A stretch of 64,000 nt of DNA from Dongia rigui (GTDB lineage: Bacteria; Pseudomonadota; Alphaproteobacteria; Dongiales; Dongiaceae): assembly GCF_034044635.1 (NCBI RefSeq), contig NZ_JAXCLX010000001.1:2387806-2451805 (forward strand), in the 5' to 3' direction. Shown in pieces: positions 18,686 through 26,475 of this stretch. How positions within the stretch are numbered: position 1 is the first letter of the stretch; each line of letters opens with the position of its first letter. The notes under the pieces were generated by a model. That model had not been told where the DNA came from. It worked only from the letters and a program-made list of their open reading frames with translations, and ran no database searches. The translations under genes were made by a program, and so were the position numbers.

Positions 18686-19239
18686 GGGCGTTCATCGCGA
18701 CCAAGCGGGGCCGGCCGCGCCAACTCGAGGCCGCCAACGATAACACGCCGGATCGTGGCACGATGGAGTTGCAGATGAAGCGTGCGGTCTTGGCGCGCGG
18801 TGTGGCGGCTGAGGCGGCGACGCATCCCTTGGACCTGCTGCTGGCGCATGGCCGCATCAATCTTGCCGAGCATCGTGCCGGCTGTCGGTATGCAGCGCTT
18901 TACAAGCAGGTGATCGGCCCCACCGGGATAAGCTACGGCCGGCTTTACGCGGGCCTCGCCGGCGAGAGCCGCGGGCGGCGGACCGATGTCGCCATCGACC
19001 CGGCGGTGGATGACGCAGAACGCGCCGACGCACAGCGCCAGTTTCGCACGGCGCAGGCGGCATTGCGCAGCGAAGGCGCCGTGGTCGCCGGCATCACCGA
19101 GCGATTGGCCGTCTTCGGTGCGTTTCCGGATTGGCTGCTGGCAGAACATGCGACGGCTTTGCGCGCCCGCGGATTGCTGCGCAAAGGCCTGCGGCAGCTG
19201 GCCGAGGCGTTTCAGCGCAACGCCGGGAGATGCAGATGA
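18682..19239 (+). CDS. hypothetical early phage protein, candidate late regulator
   Basis: A 185-aa basic protein starting MRAFIATKRGRPRQLEAAND, with an AT-hook-like KRGRPRQ at residues 8-14. A helical body follows (ALYKQVIGPTGISYGRLYAG; RADAQRQFRTAQAALRSEGA). No family was recognised. It sits between the repressed early promoter and the late promoter/terminator pair, the position of late-gene activators or antiterminators in lambdoid phages. That role is inferred only from location and the basic N-terminus. Overlaps by 4 bases occur at both ends. Confidence 0.6.
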   Translation: MRAFIATKRGRPRQLEAANDNTPDRGTMELQMKRAVLARGVAAEAATHPLDLLLAHGRINLAEHRAGCRYAALYKQVIGPTGISYGRLYAGLAGESRGRRTDVAIDPAVDDAERADAQRQFRTAQAALRSEGAVVAGITERLAVFGAFPDWLLAEHATALRARGLLRKGLRQLAEAFQRNAGRCR

Positions 19240-19472
19240 GCAAGGCATTGGCGCTGCCCGTTGATGAACTGGAAGACCTCGCCCGCCGCTATGCGAGGCG
19301 TGCGGTCGAGACGCTCGCCGAGGTGATCGACAATGCGGAGGCCACACCGGCAACGCGGATCTCGGCGGCGACGGCGATCCTGCAATGGGGATATGGGCGC
19401 CCAGGCGGCAAGCCCAAGCCGGGTGAGGCCGGCGAGCAGGTGATTCGCTTGACTTGGGGAAATGACCCATGA
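19236..19472 (+). CDS. putative small terminase-like / phage DNA-associated protein
   Basis: A 78-aa protein: LEDLARRYARRAVETLAEVI, then EATPATRISAATAILQWGYG and RPGGKPKPG. The helical repeat with ISAATAILxxGYGRP resembles short proteins found just upstream of the terminase large subunit in alphaproteobacterial phages, often annotated as terminase small subunits. The ATG at 19236 overlaps the previous stop and has GGGAGA in front. The terminase role is inferred from position and motif. Confidence 0.55.
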   Translation: MSKALALPVDELEDLARRYARRAVETLAEVIDNAEATPATRISAATAILQWGYGRPGGKPKPGEAGEQVIRLTWGNDP

Positions 19473-19486
19473 ACGCAAAATAGGCC

Positions 19487-19515
19487 TTGACGATCTAGGA
19501 ATATTTTGCTAATAT
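19487..19515 (+). promoter_or_regulatory. late phage promoter
   Basis: TTGACG (19487-19492), a 17-nt spacer and TAATAT (19510-19515) make a strong sigma-70-type promoter in the only sizeable gap between the early and structural genes. The region is AT-rich against a GC-rich background. Predicted initiation is near 19522, about 15 nt before a terminator-like hairpin. Confidence 0.7.
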
Positions 19516-19536
19516 GCAAATATAGACTGCGATAAA

Positions 19537-19580
19537 GCGCCCCGGAGAGCCCCACAGGCTTTCGCGGGGCGTTTCATTTT
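19537..19580 (+). terminator. terminator-like hairpin directly after the late promoter
   Basis: CGCCCCG (19538-19544) pairs with CGGGGCG (19565-19571), with further internal pairing around GAGCCCCACAGGCTTTC, followed by TTTCATTTT. It lies between the late promoter and terL, so transcripts from that promoter would meet it at once. This resembles the lambda pR'-tR' arrangement that needs an antiterminator. The T-run is interrupted, so strength is uncertain. Confidence 0.55.
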
Positions 19581-19600
19581 CGGGGAGCATTGAACGCAAG

Positions 19601-20902
19601 ATGGCCAGGGCAGTGCAACGACGGGCGGCCAACCCAAGGTCGCGCGACGTGCATCTTTATAGTCCGCGGCCGCACCAGGCCGATCTGCATCGCGCGCTGA
19701 AGCGCTTCAATGTGCTGGTGGCGCATCGGCGCTTCGGCAAGACGGTTTTCTGCATCAACGAGCTCATTGCCAAGGCCGCAGTCAATCCGAAACGGGAAGC
19801 ACGCTATGGCTATGTGGCGCCGCTGCTGACACAGGCCAAGGATGTCGCCTGGGTCTATCTGAAGCGCTTCACTGCGCCCATCCCGGGCATCGAGGTGAGC
19901 GAGACGGAACTGTGGGTGCAGCTGCCCAATGGTGCCCGCATCCGCCTTTACGGCGCCGACAATGCCGACCGGTTGCGCGGCCTCTATTTCGACGGCGTTG
20001 TGCTTGATGAATATGCGCAGATGAGCCCGCGCGTCTGGCCCGAGGTGGTGCGGCCGATGCTGGCCGACCGCCAGGGCTGGGCGCTGTTCATCGGCACACC
20101 GATGGGGCGCAACCATTTCTGCGCGCTTTATGAACAGGCGATGACCGATGCCGATTGGCTGGCCCGGCGCTTCCCGGCGAGCGAGACCGGCATCTTGGCG
20201 GTGGCGGAACTGGCGGCAGCCCGGCGCGCCATGTCGACCCAAGCCTTCGCACAGGAATTCGAATGCAGCTTTGCCGCCGGCGTGCCGGGCGCCTATTACG
20301 CGGCGCTGCTGGAACAGGCGGAACAGGACGGCCGCATCGGCCGCGTGCCATGGGAGCCGCGTCTGCCGGTGACGACGGCCTGGGATCTGGGCATCGGCGA
20401 TGCGACGGCGATCTGGTTTGCGCAAACGCTGGGCCAGGAGATCCGCATCATCGACTATTACGAGGCGAGCGGCGCGGCGCTTGCTCATTACGCCAAGCAT
20501 CTGTCCGAGAAAGACTATGTCTATCATGAGCACCTGTTGCCACATGATGTCTCGGTGCGGGAGTTGAGCACGGGACAGACGCGGCTCGATACCCTGCGCA
20601 GCCTCGGCCTCAAAGTGCGGGTGCTGAGCGCTGATTCAGTCGAGGATGGGATCGAGGCGGTGCGGAACCTCATTCCCCGCTGCTGGATCGATGCGCAGAA
20701 ATGCGCCCGCGGCCTCGATGCGCTGCGGCTCTATCGGCCGGCATTCGATGCCAAGCGCGAGACCTTCAGCGCGCGGCCGGTGCATGACTGGACCAGCCAT
20801 GCCGCCGACGCCTTGCGCTATCTGTCGCGTGGGTTGAAGCGCCCGTTGCGACCGGCAATGGAGTCGGCGCAGACAGGCGACTACAGCCCCTTCAGCTGGT
20901 AG
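19601..20902 (+). CDS. terL: phage terminase large subunit
   Basis: A 433-aa packaging motor. The ATPase half has a Walker A-like VAHRRFGKTVF (residues 40-50) and Walker B followed by glutamate in GVVLDEYAQMSP. The nuclease half has an RNase H-like start TAWDLGIGDATAIWF and the final acidic cluster in DWTSHAADALRYLSRG. Length and order are typical of podoviral TerL proteins. GGGGAG lies about 15 nt upstream of the ATG. All catalytic motifs appear intact, so the enzyme could be functional. Confidence 0.92.
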   Translation: MARAVQRRAANPRSRDVHLYSPRPHQADLHRALKRFNVLVAHRRFGKTVFCINELIAKAAVNPKREARYGYVAPLLTQAKDVAWVYLKRFTAPIPGIEVSETELWVQLPNGARIRLYGADNADRLRGLYFDGVVLDEYAQMSPRVWPEVVRPMLADRQGWALFIGTPMGRNHFCALYEQAMTDADWLARRFPASETGILAVAELAAARRAMSTQAFAQEFECSFAAGVPGAYYAALLEQAEQDGRIGRVPWEPRLPVTTAWDLGIGDATAIWFAQTLGQEIRIIDYYEASGAALAHYAKHLSEKDYVYHEHLLPHDVSVRELSTGQTRLDTLRSLGLKVRVLSADSVEDGIEAVRNLIPRCWIDAQKCARGLDALRLYRPAFDAKRETFSARPVHDWTSHAADALRYLSRGLKRPLRPAMESAQTGDYSPFSW

Positions 20903-20906
20903 GCCC

Positions 20907-21431
20907 ATGCACGTGAAGCCCTTGACGCGCGACGCGCTCTTGAGTGTCGCCGCTGGGATGCGCGCGCCCGATCGGCACGAGATCTTTGCGACGCGGTTTG
21001 ACGAGGACGTCGCCGCGCTGGTTGCCGATCTGGCAGAAGGCCATCCTGTCGGTGCCGTGATGGCGGCTGCGGACGGTACGCCGGTCGCTGTCCTCGGTGG
21101 CACGGAAATGTGGCCAGGCCTGTGGTCGCTTTGGATGTTCGCAACGGATCGCTGGCCAGAGGTCGCTCGCGCCGCAACGCGTTTTGCCAAGCGCGAATTG
21201 TGGCCAGCCTTGCTGGCCCTGGGTCTGCGGCGCGGCGAATGCCGCTCGGCCGCGCAACACACGATGGCGCATCGCTGGATCCGGCATCTTGGCGGGGTCC
21301 AGGAATCCATCCACCCGGCCTTCGGCAAGGGCGGGGAGACTTTCATCGGCTTTGTCATCTATGGAGAGACGGAACATGTGCGCCACCCCGAAACGTCACA
21401 GCAAGAACAATGTGGGCAGCAGCGGCAATAG
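20907..21431 (+). CDS. GNAT-like internal virion protein A (T7 gp13-like)
   Basis: A 174-aa protein with the hydrophobic beta-alpha pattern of an acetyltransferase fold (VGAVMAAADGTPVAVLGG; GLWSLWMFATDRWPEV; IRHLGGVQESIHPAFGKGGE). This matches the GNAT-like protein that follows terL or sits in the head module in T7-like phages (T7 gp13 group). It starts 4 bases after terL ends. The C-terminal tail is Gln/Ser-rich and overlaps the next gene. Confidence 0.7.
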   Translation: MHVKPLTRDALLSVAAGMRAPDRHEIFATRFDEDVAALVADLAEGHPVGAVMAAADGTPVAVLGGTEMWPGLWSLWMFATDRWPEVARAATRFAKRELWPALLALGLRRGECRSAAQHTMAHRWIRHLGGVQESIHPAFGKGGETFIGFVIYGETEHVRHPETSQQEQCGQQRQ

Positions 21432-21597
21432 CAGCACGGCAACGCCGTCGGCCAGCGACGCTGTCGCCGACGCTGCCGCAGAAAAGGAATTGCGCCGCTT
21501 GCGCTCGCTTTATGGCCGCCGTGCCACGATCCTGACACCGGAGCGCTCGGCCATGGGCGAAGCGCCGACGGTACAGAAGAACCTGCTGGGTTCGTGA
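21376..21597 (+). CDS. small conserved phage head-module protein
   Basis: A 73-aa protein with a low-complexity Ser/Asn/Ala-rich N-terminus and a C-terminus RRATILTPERSAMGEAPTVQ ending KNLLGS. Short proteins with a TILT...KKTLLG end commonly precede portal genes in podoviruses. GGAGA precedes the ATG. It overlaps the GNAT-like gene by 56 bases in another frame and the portal start by 4 bases. Confidence 0.65.
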   Translation: MCATPKRHSKNNVGSSGNSSTATPSASDAVADAAAEKELRRLRSLYGRRATILTPERSAMGEAPTVQKNLLGS

Positions 21598-23231
21598 GCG
21601 GATCAGTAGCTGACATGGACAATATCGCCGACGACCTCATCCGCCGCCAGGAGGCCCTGGCCGGCGAACGCGCGACGCTCGACACGCTGTGGCAGGAAAT
21701 CGCCGAGCTGATGAAGCCACTGCGTGCCGACTTCACCTTTCAGCGCGTGCCCGGCGACAAACGCACGCAGAAGATCTTCGATGCGACCGCTGGTCTTGCC
21801 GCCGACAACCTGGCGGCTGGCCTCTGGGGCATGATTACCAATGCTGCCAATGACTGGTTCACCCTGCGCTCGGATCTGCCCGAGAGCGAGGAAGCGCAAG
21901 CGACCAAGGAATGGCTGGATGACGTGACGCGGCGCATGCAGGGCACCTTTGCCGCCAATGGGCAGCGCTTTTATGCGCGCGTCCTAGAACTCTATGCCGA
22001 TCTGGTGACGTTTGGTACCGGCGTCTTCTATTCGGAAGAGGATGCAGCGACGGGACGGGTTCATTATTCCTGCCGGCATCTCGCCGAATGCTTCATCGCC
22101 GAGAATGAGCGCGACGAGGTCGATACGGTCTTTCGCCGCTTCAGCTTCACCGCGCGCCAGGCGCACAAGCGCTGGGGCGACAAATGCCATCCCAGCCTGC
22201 TGCGCGCCCTGGAGAAGGAGCCGGACCGGCGGTTCAGCTTTTTGCACGCAGTAATGCCTCGCGAGGACGTGGCGCGCGGCCGGTTCGATCCGGCTGGCAT
22301 GGCGTTTGCCTCCTTCTACATCGATGTCGAGAACCGCCTGCTGCTCTCGGAAGGCGGCTATCACGACTTTCCCTACCAGGTGCCGCGCTGGTCGACGGCT
22401 TCGCGCGGGCTTTACGGCGACAGTCCAGCGATGCTGGCCCTGCCGGACGTGAAGATGCTCAATGCCATGTCGAAGACGACGATCGTCGCGGCGCAGAAGG
22501 CGGTCGATCCACCGCTCCTGGCTGTCGACGAGGTGGCGGTCCGAGGCCTGCGCACGCATCCCGGCGGCATCATCTATGGCGGCCTTGATGAGAACGGCCG
22601 CCGCCGCTATGAGCCACTGCACAGCAACAGCAATGTGGGCCTGGGGCTGGAGCTTGAGGAGCAGCGCCGCGAGGCGGTGCGGCAGGCCTTCTATTTTTCG
22701 CTGCTGCAGATGGTGCAGCAGCCTAACCAGACGGCCACGGAAGTGCTGGCGCGCCAGGAAGAGAAGCTGCGCCTGATGGGGCCGCATCTTGGGCGTATCC
22801 AGGCGGAATTCCTGGACCCGTTGATCCGCCGCCAGTTCGGCATCATGCGACGCGCCAACCTGTTGCCGCCGCCACCCAAGCAGCTGCGCGCCAGCGGCAT
22901 CCGCATCGAATATGTCTCGCCGCTTGCACGTGCACAAAGGGCGGGCGAAGGGGCTGCGATCGTGCGGGCACTCGAATCGCTGGCGCCGCTCGGCGGCATC
23001 AAGCCGGAGATCTACGACAATATCGATTCCGACGCTGCGGCGAGGCTGCTTGCCCAATCCTTCGGTGTGCCCAACAACCTGCTGCGTACGCCTGGCGCGG
23101 TGAAGAAGCTGCGCCAGGAAGCGGAAAAGGAAGGGGCTGCCGGCGATGGCGCCATGCCCGCCGGCATGCAAGGCGATGCAACGGCTGGGTTGGGCGATCT
23201 CGGTGCCATGCTTTCGGGCGGTGGCCAATGA
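21594..23231 (+). CDS. portal / head-to-tail connector protein (T7 gp8-like)
   Basis: A 545-aa podoviral portal. Family features are an N-terminal RRQEALAGERATLDTLWQEI, the WGMITNAANDWFTL segment, YGDSPAMLALPDVKMLNAMS and the C-terminal helical PPPPKQLRASGIRIEYVSPL. It forms the dodecameric ring through which DNA is packaged and to which the tail attaches. GTG 21594 overlaps the preceding stop; ATG 21615 is the alternative start, and neither has a clear ribosome site. The Gly/Ala-rich extreme C-terminus is probably disordered. Confidence 0.88.
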   Translation: MSGSVADMDNIADDLIRRQEALAGERATLDTLWQEIAELMKPLRADFTFQRVPGDKRTQKIFDATAGLAADNLAAGLWGMITNAANDWFTLRSDLPESEEAQATKEWLDDVTRRMQGTFAANGQRFYARVLELYADLVTFGTGVFYSEEDAATGRVHYSCRHLAECFIAENERDEVDTVFRRFSFTARQAHKRWGDKCHPSLLRALEKEPDRRFSFLHAVMPREDVARGRFDPAGMAFASFYIDVENRLLLSEGGYHDFPYQVPRWSTASRGLYGDSPAMLALPDVKMLNAMSKTTIVAAQKAVDPPLLAVDEVAVRGLRTHPGGIIYGGLDENGRRRYEPLHSNSNVGLGLELEEQRREAVRQAFYFSLLQMVQQPNQTATEVLARQEEKLRLMGPHLGRIQAEFLDPLIRRQFGIMRRANLLPPPPKQLRASGIRIEYVSPLARAQRAGEGAAIVRALESLAPLGGIKPEIYDNIDSDAAARLLAQSFGVPNNLLRTPGAVKKLRQEAEKEGAAGDGAMPAGMQGDATAGLGDLGAMLSGGGQ

Positions 23232-23518
23232 AGGCCGGCATTACCTGGCTGTTGCGCCTTCATGGGCGCGCGCGGGCACAGCGTGTGGCAGAAGCCTATC
23301 GGCGGCAGCTTTCCGCAGATGAGGGCGCAGCGCGGCTGATTCTCTCTGACCTCGCGCATTACTGCCGCGCGGGGCAGAGCAGTTTTGTGCCTGGCGATCC
23401 GCATCAGACAGCGTTCAACGAAGGGGCGCGCGATGCCTTCCTGCACATCGCGGAAATGTGCGGCGTGACCCCGCGCGATTTTACCGAGCTTCTGGAAGAG
23501 GTGATCGATGATCGATGA
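23228..23518 (+). CDS. Bbp19-like phage protein
   Basis: A 96-aa protein with a pattern resembling the Bbp19 family of Bordetella phage BPP-1 relatives: AARLILSDLAHYCRAGQSSF, then VPGDPHQTAFNEGARDAFLH. It sits between portal and scaffold and overlaps both neighbours (ATGA at 23228). Its molecular role is unknown, but the context supports a head-assembly function. Confidence 0.72.
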   Translation: MKAGITWLLRLHGRARAQRVAEAYRRQLSADEGAARLILSDLAHYCRAGQSSFVPGDPHQTAFNEGARDAFLHIAEMCGVTPRDFTELLEEVIDDR

Positions 23519-24308
23519 GAAGAACCGGCCTAGCGAAAATGACGCGGCAGATTGGCGCCTGGGACTGGAGGACGATCTGGCGGGCCTGGTGCAGCAAAAG
23601 GGCTGGCGTTCGGCCAAGGATGTGCTGACCTCGTATCGCAGTCTCGAAAGGATGCTGGGCGGCGACCGCGTCGCCTTGCCCGGCAAGGATGCCGGCCCGG
23701 AGGATTGGGGTCCCGTCTGGGAAAAGCTCGGCCGGCCGGCCGATCCCGCGGGCTATGCCCTGTCGGCGCCGGGTGGTGATGATCCGGCGGTTGGCGAATA
23801 TGACGGGCCGACGGCGCAATGGTTTCGCGATACGGCCTTCGAACTGGGCCTGACCCAGACGCAAGCGGCAAAGCTGCACGATGCGTTCCTGGAGCGCTTT
23901 GGCAAAGAGCCACAGCCGGCAATGGTGCAGGAAGAGGAGCCCGACCTCAGAAGCGTGTGGGGGCGGCGGTATGATCGCAACATGGCGGCGGCACGGCGCG
24001 CCTATGGCACGTTCCTCGGTGACGAGGCGCAGTTCAACCAGATCGCCGATGGCATCGGCCTGTCGGCGCTGCTCGACCTGCTGGCAAAGGTGGGGCATGC
24101 CACGGGTGAGGACAGCATGACCGGCCGGGCGGATGCCAGGAACAGCGGCCCGCGCTCGGCCGCCGAAGCGATGGGAGAAATCGGCCGGCTGCAGGCGGCG
24201 GCCAAGGCCGATCCCAAGCATCCCTATACCAACAAGACCCATCCCGATCATGCGGCGGCGGTGAAACGCATGGAGGATCTGTTCGCCCTAGCCTATGGGA
24301 AAATTTAG
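23508..24308 (+). CDS. capsid assembly scaffolding protein
   Basis: A 266-aa acidic, helical protein between the portal-side genes and the capsid gene, the usual place of podoviral scaffolds. An N-terminal GLVQQKGWRSAKDVLTSYRS is followed by a conserved EKLGRPADPAGYALSAPGG and a WFRDTAFELGLTQTQAAKLH helix. The C-terminus is an Ala-rich helix. Scaffolds guide procapsid assembly and then leave the head. A related but shorter sequence occurs at 29757. Confidence 0.75.
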   Translation: MIDEKNRPSENDAADWRLGLEDDLAGLVQQKGWRSAKDVLTSYRSLERMLGGDRVALPGKDAGPEDWGPVWEKLGRPADPAGYALSAPGGDDPAVGEYDGPTAQWFRDTAFELGLTQTQAAKLHDAFLERFGKEPQPAMVQEEEPDLRSVWGRRYDRNMAAARRAYGTFLGDEAQFNQIADGIGLSALLDLLAKVGHATGEDSMTGRADARNSGPRSAAEAMGEIGRLQAAAKADPKHPYTNKTHPDHAAAVKRMEDLFALAYGKI

Positions 24309-24376
24309 CATTGCCGGCCCTTGCATCTTGGAGGGGTTGTGGCAGTCTCCCGCGCCGTTCACGTGGAGGGGGTGAC

Positions 24377-24751
24377 ATGAGATCATTCTGCTGGCTGCCG
24401 CTTGCGGCTGTGAGTCTGGCTCTAAACCTGGCTGGGTGCATCAACATCGACACCAGCTTCCTGCCGAAGACCAGCTCGGTCGTGGTGAAGGACGTCGAGA
24501 TCGGCGCCAACACCTGGGCCGCATATCAGCAATATCTGGCGGCCATCTCACCCGCGGGGCAGGGGGTCTTTGCCATCGCCAGCGATGGGCAAGGTGGCGA
24601 ATCATGGGTCTGCAAGACCGCGAGCTGTGCCGATACCAGCCAGTTCGCAGCCAACGCAATCCGGCGCTGCGAGGAGAACAACCCGGGCTATACCTGTGTT
24701 GTCTTCGACATTGATCGCGTACCGCAGATCAAGTTCCAGCCGCCCCATTGA
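24377..24751 (+). CDS. lipoprotein inserted in the phage head module (moron-like)
   Basis: A 124-aa precursor with a lipoprotein signal: a basic/hydrophobic start (MRSFCWLPLAAVSLALN) and lipobox LAGC at about residues 19-22. The mature part has further cysteines (WVCKTASCADTS; RRCEENNPGYTC) that could form disulphides. It has its own strong ribosome site GGAGGGGGTG and is followed by a clean terminator, between scaffold and capsid. Lipoprotein cargo genes in prophages often block superinfection; that role is an inference and no homolog was recognised. Confidence 0.75.
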   Translation: MRSFCWLPLAAVSLALNLAGCINIDTSFLPKTSSVVVKDVEIGANTWAAYQQYLAAISPAGQGVFAIASDGQGGESWVCKTASCADTSQFAANAIRRCEENNPGYTCVVFDIDRVPQIKFQPPH

Positions 24752-24775
24752 AGCGGTGCCATTGCCCGATCATCC

Positions 24776-24804
24776 AACCCCGCTCCGGCGGGGTTTTCTT
24801 TTTC
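24776..24804 (+). terminator. rho-independent terminator after the lipoprotein gene
   Basis: AACCCCGC / GCGGGGTT forms a perfect 8-bp stem with a TCCG loop, followed by TTTTCTTTTT. It would end the lipoprotein transcript and also attenuate late transcription before the capsid gene unless it is read through. Confidence 0.85.
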
Positions 24805-25040
24805 TACGATTTTTGAAAGCCCGGAGAACCGTCTCCTCGTTGGCGACGGCCCGGCTGACGGCTCGGAAAGACGGCCGCTGACGGCGCGCGCTTGCGCCGA
24901 GAGGTCTTGTTTGAAGGCGCCGCAGGCGCCAGCCGCCACGCCAACCCTGCCGCCTGCGGCGCGTTGGTGCCAGCCGACGAGGCAACCTCGCCGATCAAAG
25001 CAGTCACTTCCGACAACAGACGAAAAGGAGTCGTGGACCC

Positions 25041-25901
25041 ATGTCCTCGCAGATCCAGGTTGCTTTCAACAACCTTTACAGTGCGAACATCATGCTGCTG
25101 GTGCAGCAGAAGGGCAGCCGCCTCAAAGACGCGGTGCGCCAGGAAGTGGTCGAGGGCGAAATCGCCTATTTCGACCAGATCGGTGCGGGCAGCGCCATCA
25201 AGCGCCAGTCGCGCCATGCCGACACCCCGCTTACTGAAACGCCGCATGCCCGGCGCCAGGTGATGCTGGAAGATTACGAGTATTCCGACCTCATCGACCG
25301 CCTCGACCAGGTGAAGACGCTGACCGACCCGACCAGCGCCTACAGCCAAGCCGCAGCCCACGCCCTGGGTCGCGCCATGGATGATGTCATCATCGCCAAC
25401 GCCAATGGCACCGCCCGCACCGGCAAGACCGGCCAGACCAGCGTTGCCTTGCCGGCGGGCCAGAAGATCGCCGTCGGTGGTACGGGCCTCACCTTGGCCA
25501 AGCTGCTCGCCGCCAAGGAAGTGCTGGACGCGGCGGAGAATGACCCGGACGAGCCGCGCTTCATCGCTTGTCCTGCCAAGGACATTACCGTGCTGCTCTC
25601 CAACACGCAGGTGACGTCGAGCGACTATAACACGGTGAAGGCTTTGGCCGCCGGCCAGATCGACACCTTCCTCGGCTTCAAGTTCATCCGCACGCAGCGC
25701 CTGGGCACCACCAGCGGCGGCGACCGGGCGTGTCTTGCCTGGCGCCAGTCTGCCCTGCTGCTGGCCATCGCGCAGACGCCGAAGGTCAAAGTGACCGAGC
25801 GCCCGGACAAGTCCTATGCGACGCAGGTCTATTGCGCGATGTCGGTCGGTGCCACGCGCATGGAAGAAGAAGGCGTCGTCGAGATCGCGACTGTCGCTTA
25901 A
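25041..25901 (+). CDS. major capsid protein
   Basis: A 286-aa phage capsid protein of the podoviral HK97-fold group. It starts MSSQIQVAFNNLYSANIMLL and has YFDQIGAGSAIKRQSRHADT, EDYEYSDLIDRLDQVKTLTD and a conserved end DKSYATQVYCAMSVGATRME. It makes the icosahedral head. AAAAGGAGT precedes the ATG, the strongest ribosome site in the late region, as expected for the most abundant product. A perfect hairpin follows the stop. Confidence 0.88.
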   Translation: MSSQIQVAFNNLYSANIMLLVQQKGSRLKDAVRQEVVEGEIAYFDQIGAGSAIKRQSRHADTPLTETPHARRQVMLEDYEYSDLIDRLDQVKTLTDPTSAYSQAAAHALGRAMDDVIIANANGTARTGKTGQTSVALPAGQKIAVGGTGLTLAKLLAAKEVLDAAENDPDEPRFIACPAKDITVLLSNTQVTSSDYNTVKALAAGQIDTFLGFKFIRTQRLGTTSGGDRACLAWRQSALLLAIAQTPKVKVTERPDKSYATQVYCAMSVGATRMEEEGVVEIATVA

Positions 25902-25904
25902 AGG

Positions 25905-25949
25905 GTCGTGGGCATCGCGGCCGCCCGCCAACCTCGCGATGCCCACGAC
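25905..25949 (+). other. perfect 15-bp hairpin after the capsid gene
   Basis: GTCGTGGGCATCGCG (25905-25919) pairs without mismatch with CGCGATGCCCACGAC (25935-25949). The 15-nt loop contains CCGCCCGCCAAC. There is no T-run. The same 12-nt loop core tops a second hairpin at 26417-26457 on an unrelated stem. Confidence 0.8.
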
Positions 25950-25984
25950 TGGTTTGCAGACTGAAACTCACCAGGAGAAAACAT

Positions 25985-26410
25985 ATGGCTACTCAATACG
26001 GCACCCAGATGGGGCGCCTGCGCAACACATTGCCGGTGGACCTGCCGATGGCAGGCGATATCCATGGCCGCGTGCGCGTGTTCAACGAAAAGGTCGTGCT
26101 GGCCGCCCAGCCGACCAGCGACATTGTCGAAGTGGCGCGCCTGCCCAAGGGTGCGCGCGTGCTCTATGGCATCGTCAACAGCACGGTGTCGCTGGGCTCG
26201 TCGACGCTGGCGATCGGCATTGCCGGCAATACCGGCAAGTATCGCGCCGGCGCCGTCTTCACCGCGGTCGACACGCCGACCCTGTTCGCACCCGCAGCCG
26301 TTGCCGGCGAGGCGCTGACGGCCGAGGAAATCGTCATCCTCACCATCGGTGCCGCGGCACTGCCGGCCACCGGCACGCTGCGCGTGATGCTGTTCTACAC
26401 GCTCGACTGA
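25985..26410 (+). CDS. phage head decoration or minor structural protein (putative)
   Basis: A 141-aa protein rich in beta and small residues (RVLYGIVNSTVSLGSSTLAI; LTIGAAALPATGTLRVMLFY). AGGAG precedes the ATG. Placement directly after the capsid gene and before tail tube A fits a head decoration or cement protein. I do not recognise a named family. It is flanked on both sides by hairpins that share a loop sequence. Confidence 0.65.
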   Translation: MATQYGTQMGRLRNTLPVDLPMAGDIHGRVRVFNEKVVLAAQPTSDIVEVARLPKGARVLYGIVNSTVSLGSSTLAIGIAGNTGKYRAGAVFTAVDTPTLFAPAAVAGEALTAEEIVILTIGAAALPATGTLRVMLFYTLD

Positions 26411-26416
26411 TCTGGA

Positions 26417-26457
26417 CGCGCGGGCAACAGCCGCCCGCCAACGCTGTTGCCCGCGCG
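26417..26457 (+). other. perfect 14-bp hairpin with the same loop as 25905-25949
   Basis: CGCGCGGGCAACAG (26417-26430) pairs perfectly with CTGTTGCCCGCGCG (26444-26457). The 13-nt loop begins CCGCCCGCCAAC, identical over 12 nt to the loop at 25905-25949 although the stems are unrelated. It lies 18 nt before the tail tube A start. Confidence 0.8.
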
Positions 26458-26475
26458 ACAAGAAAGAGAGTGCTC

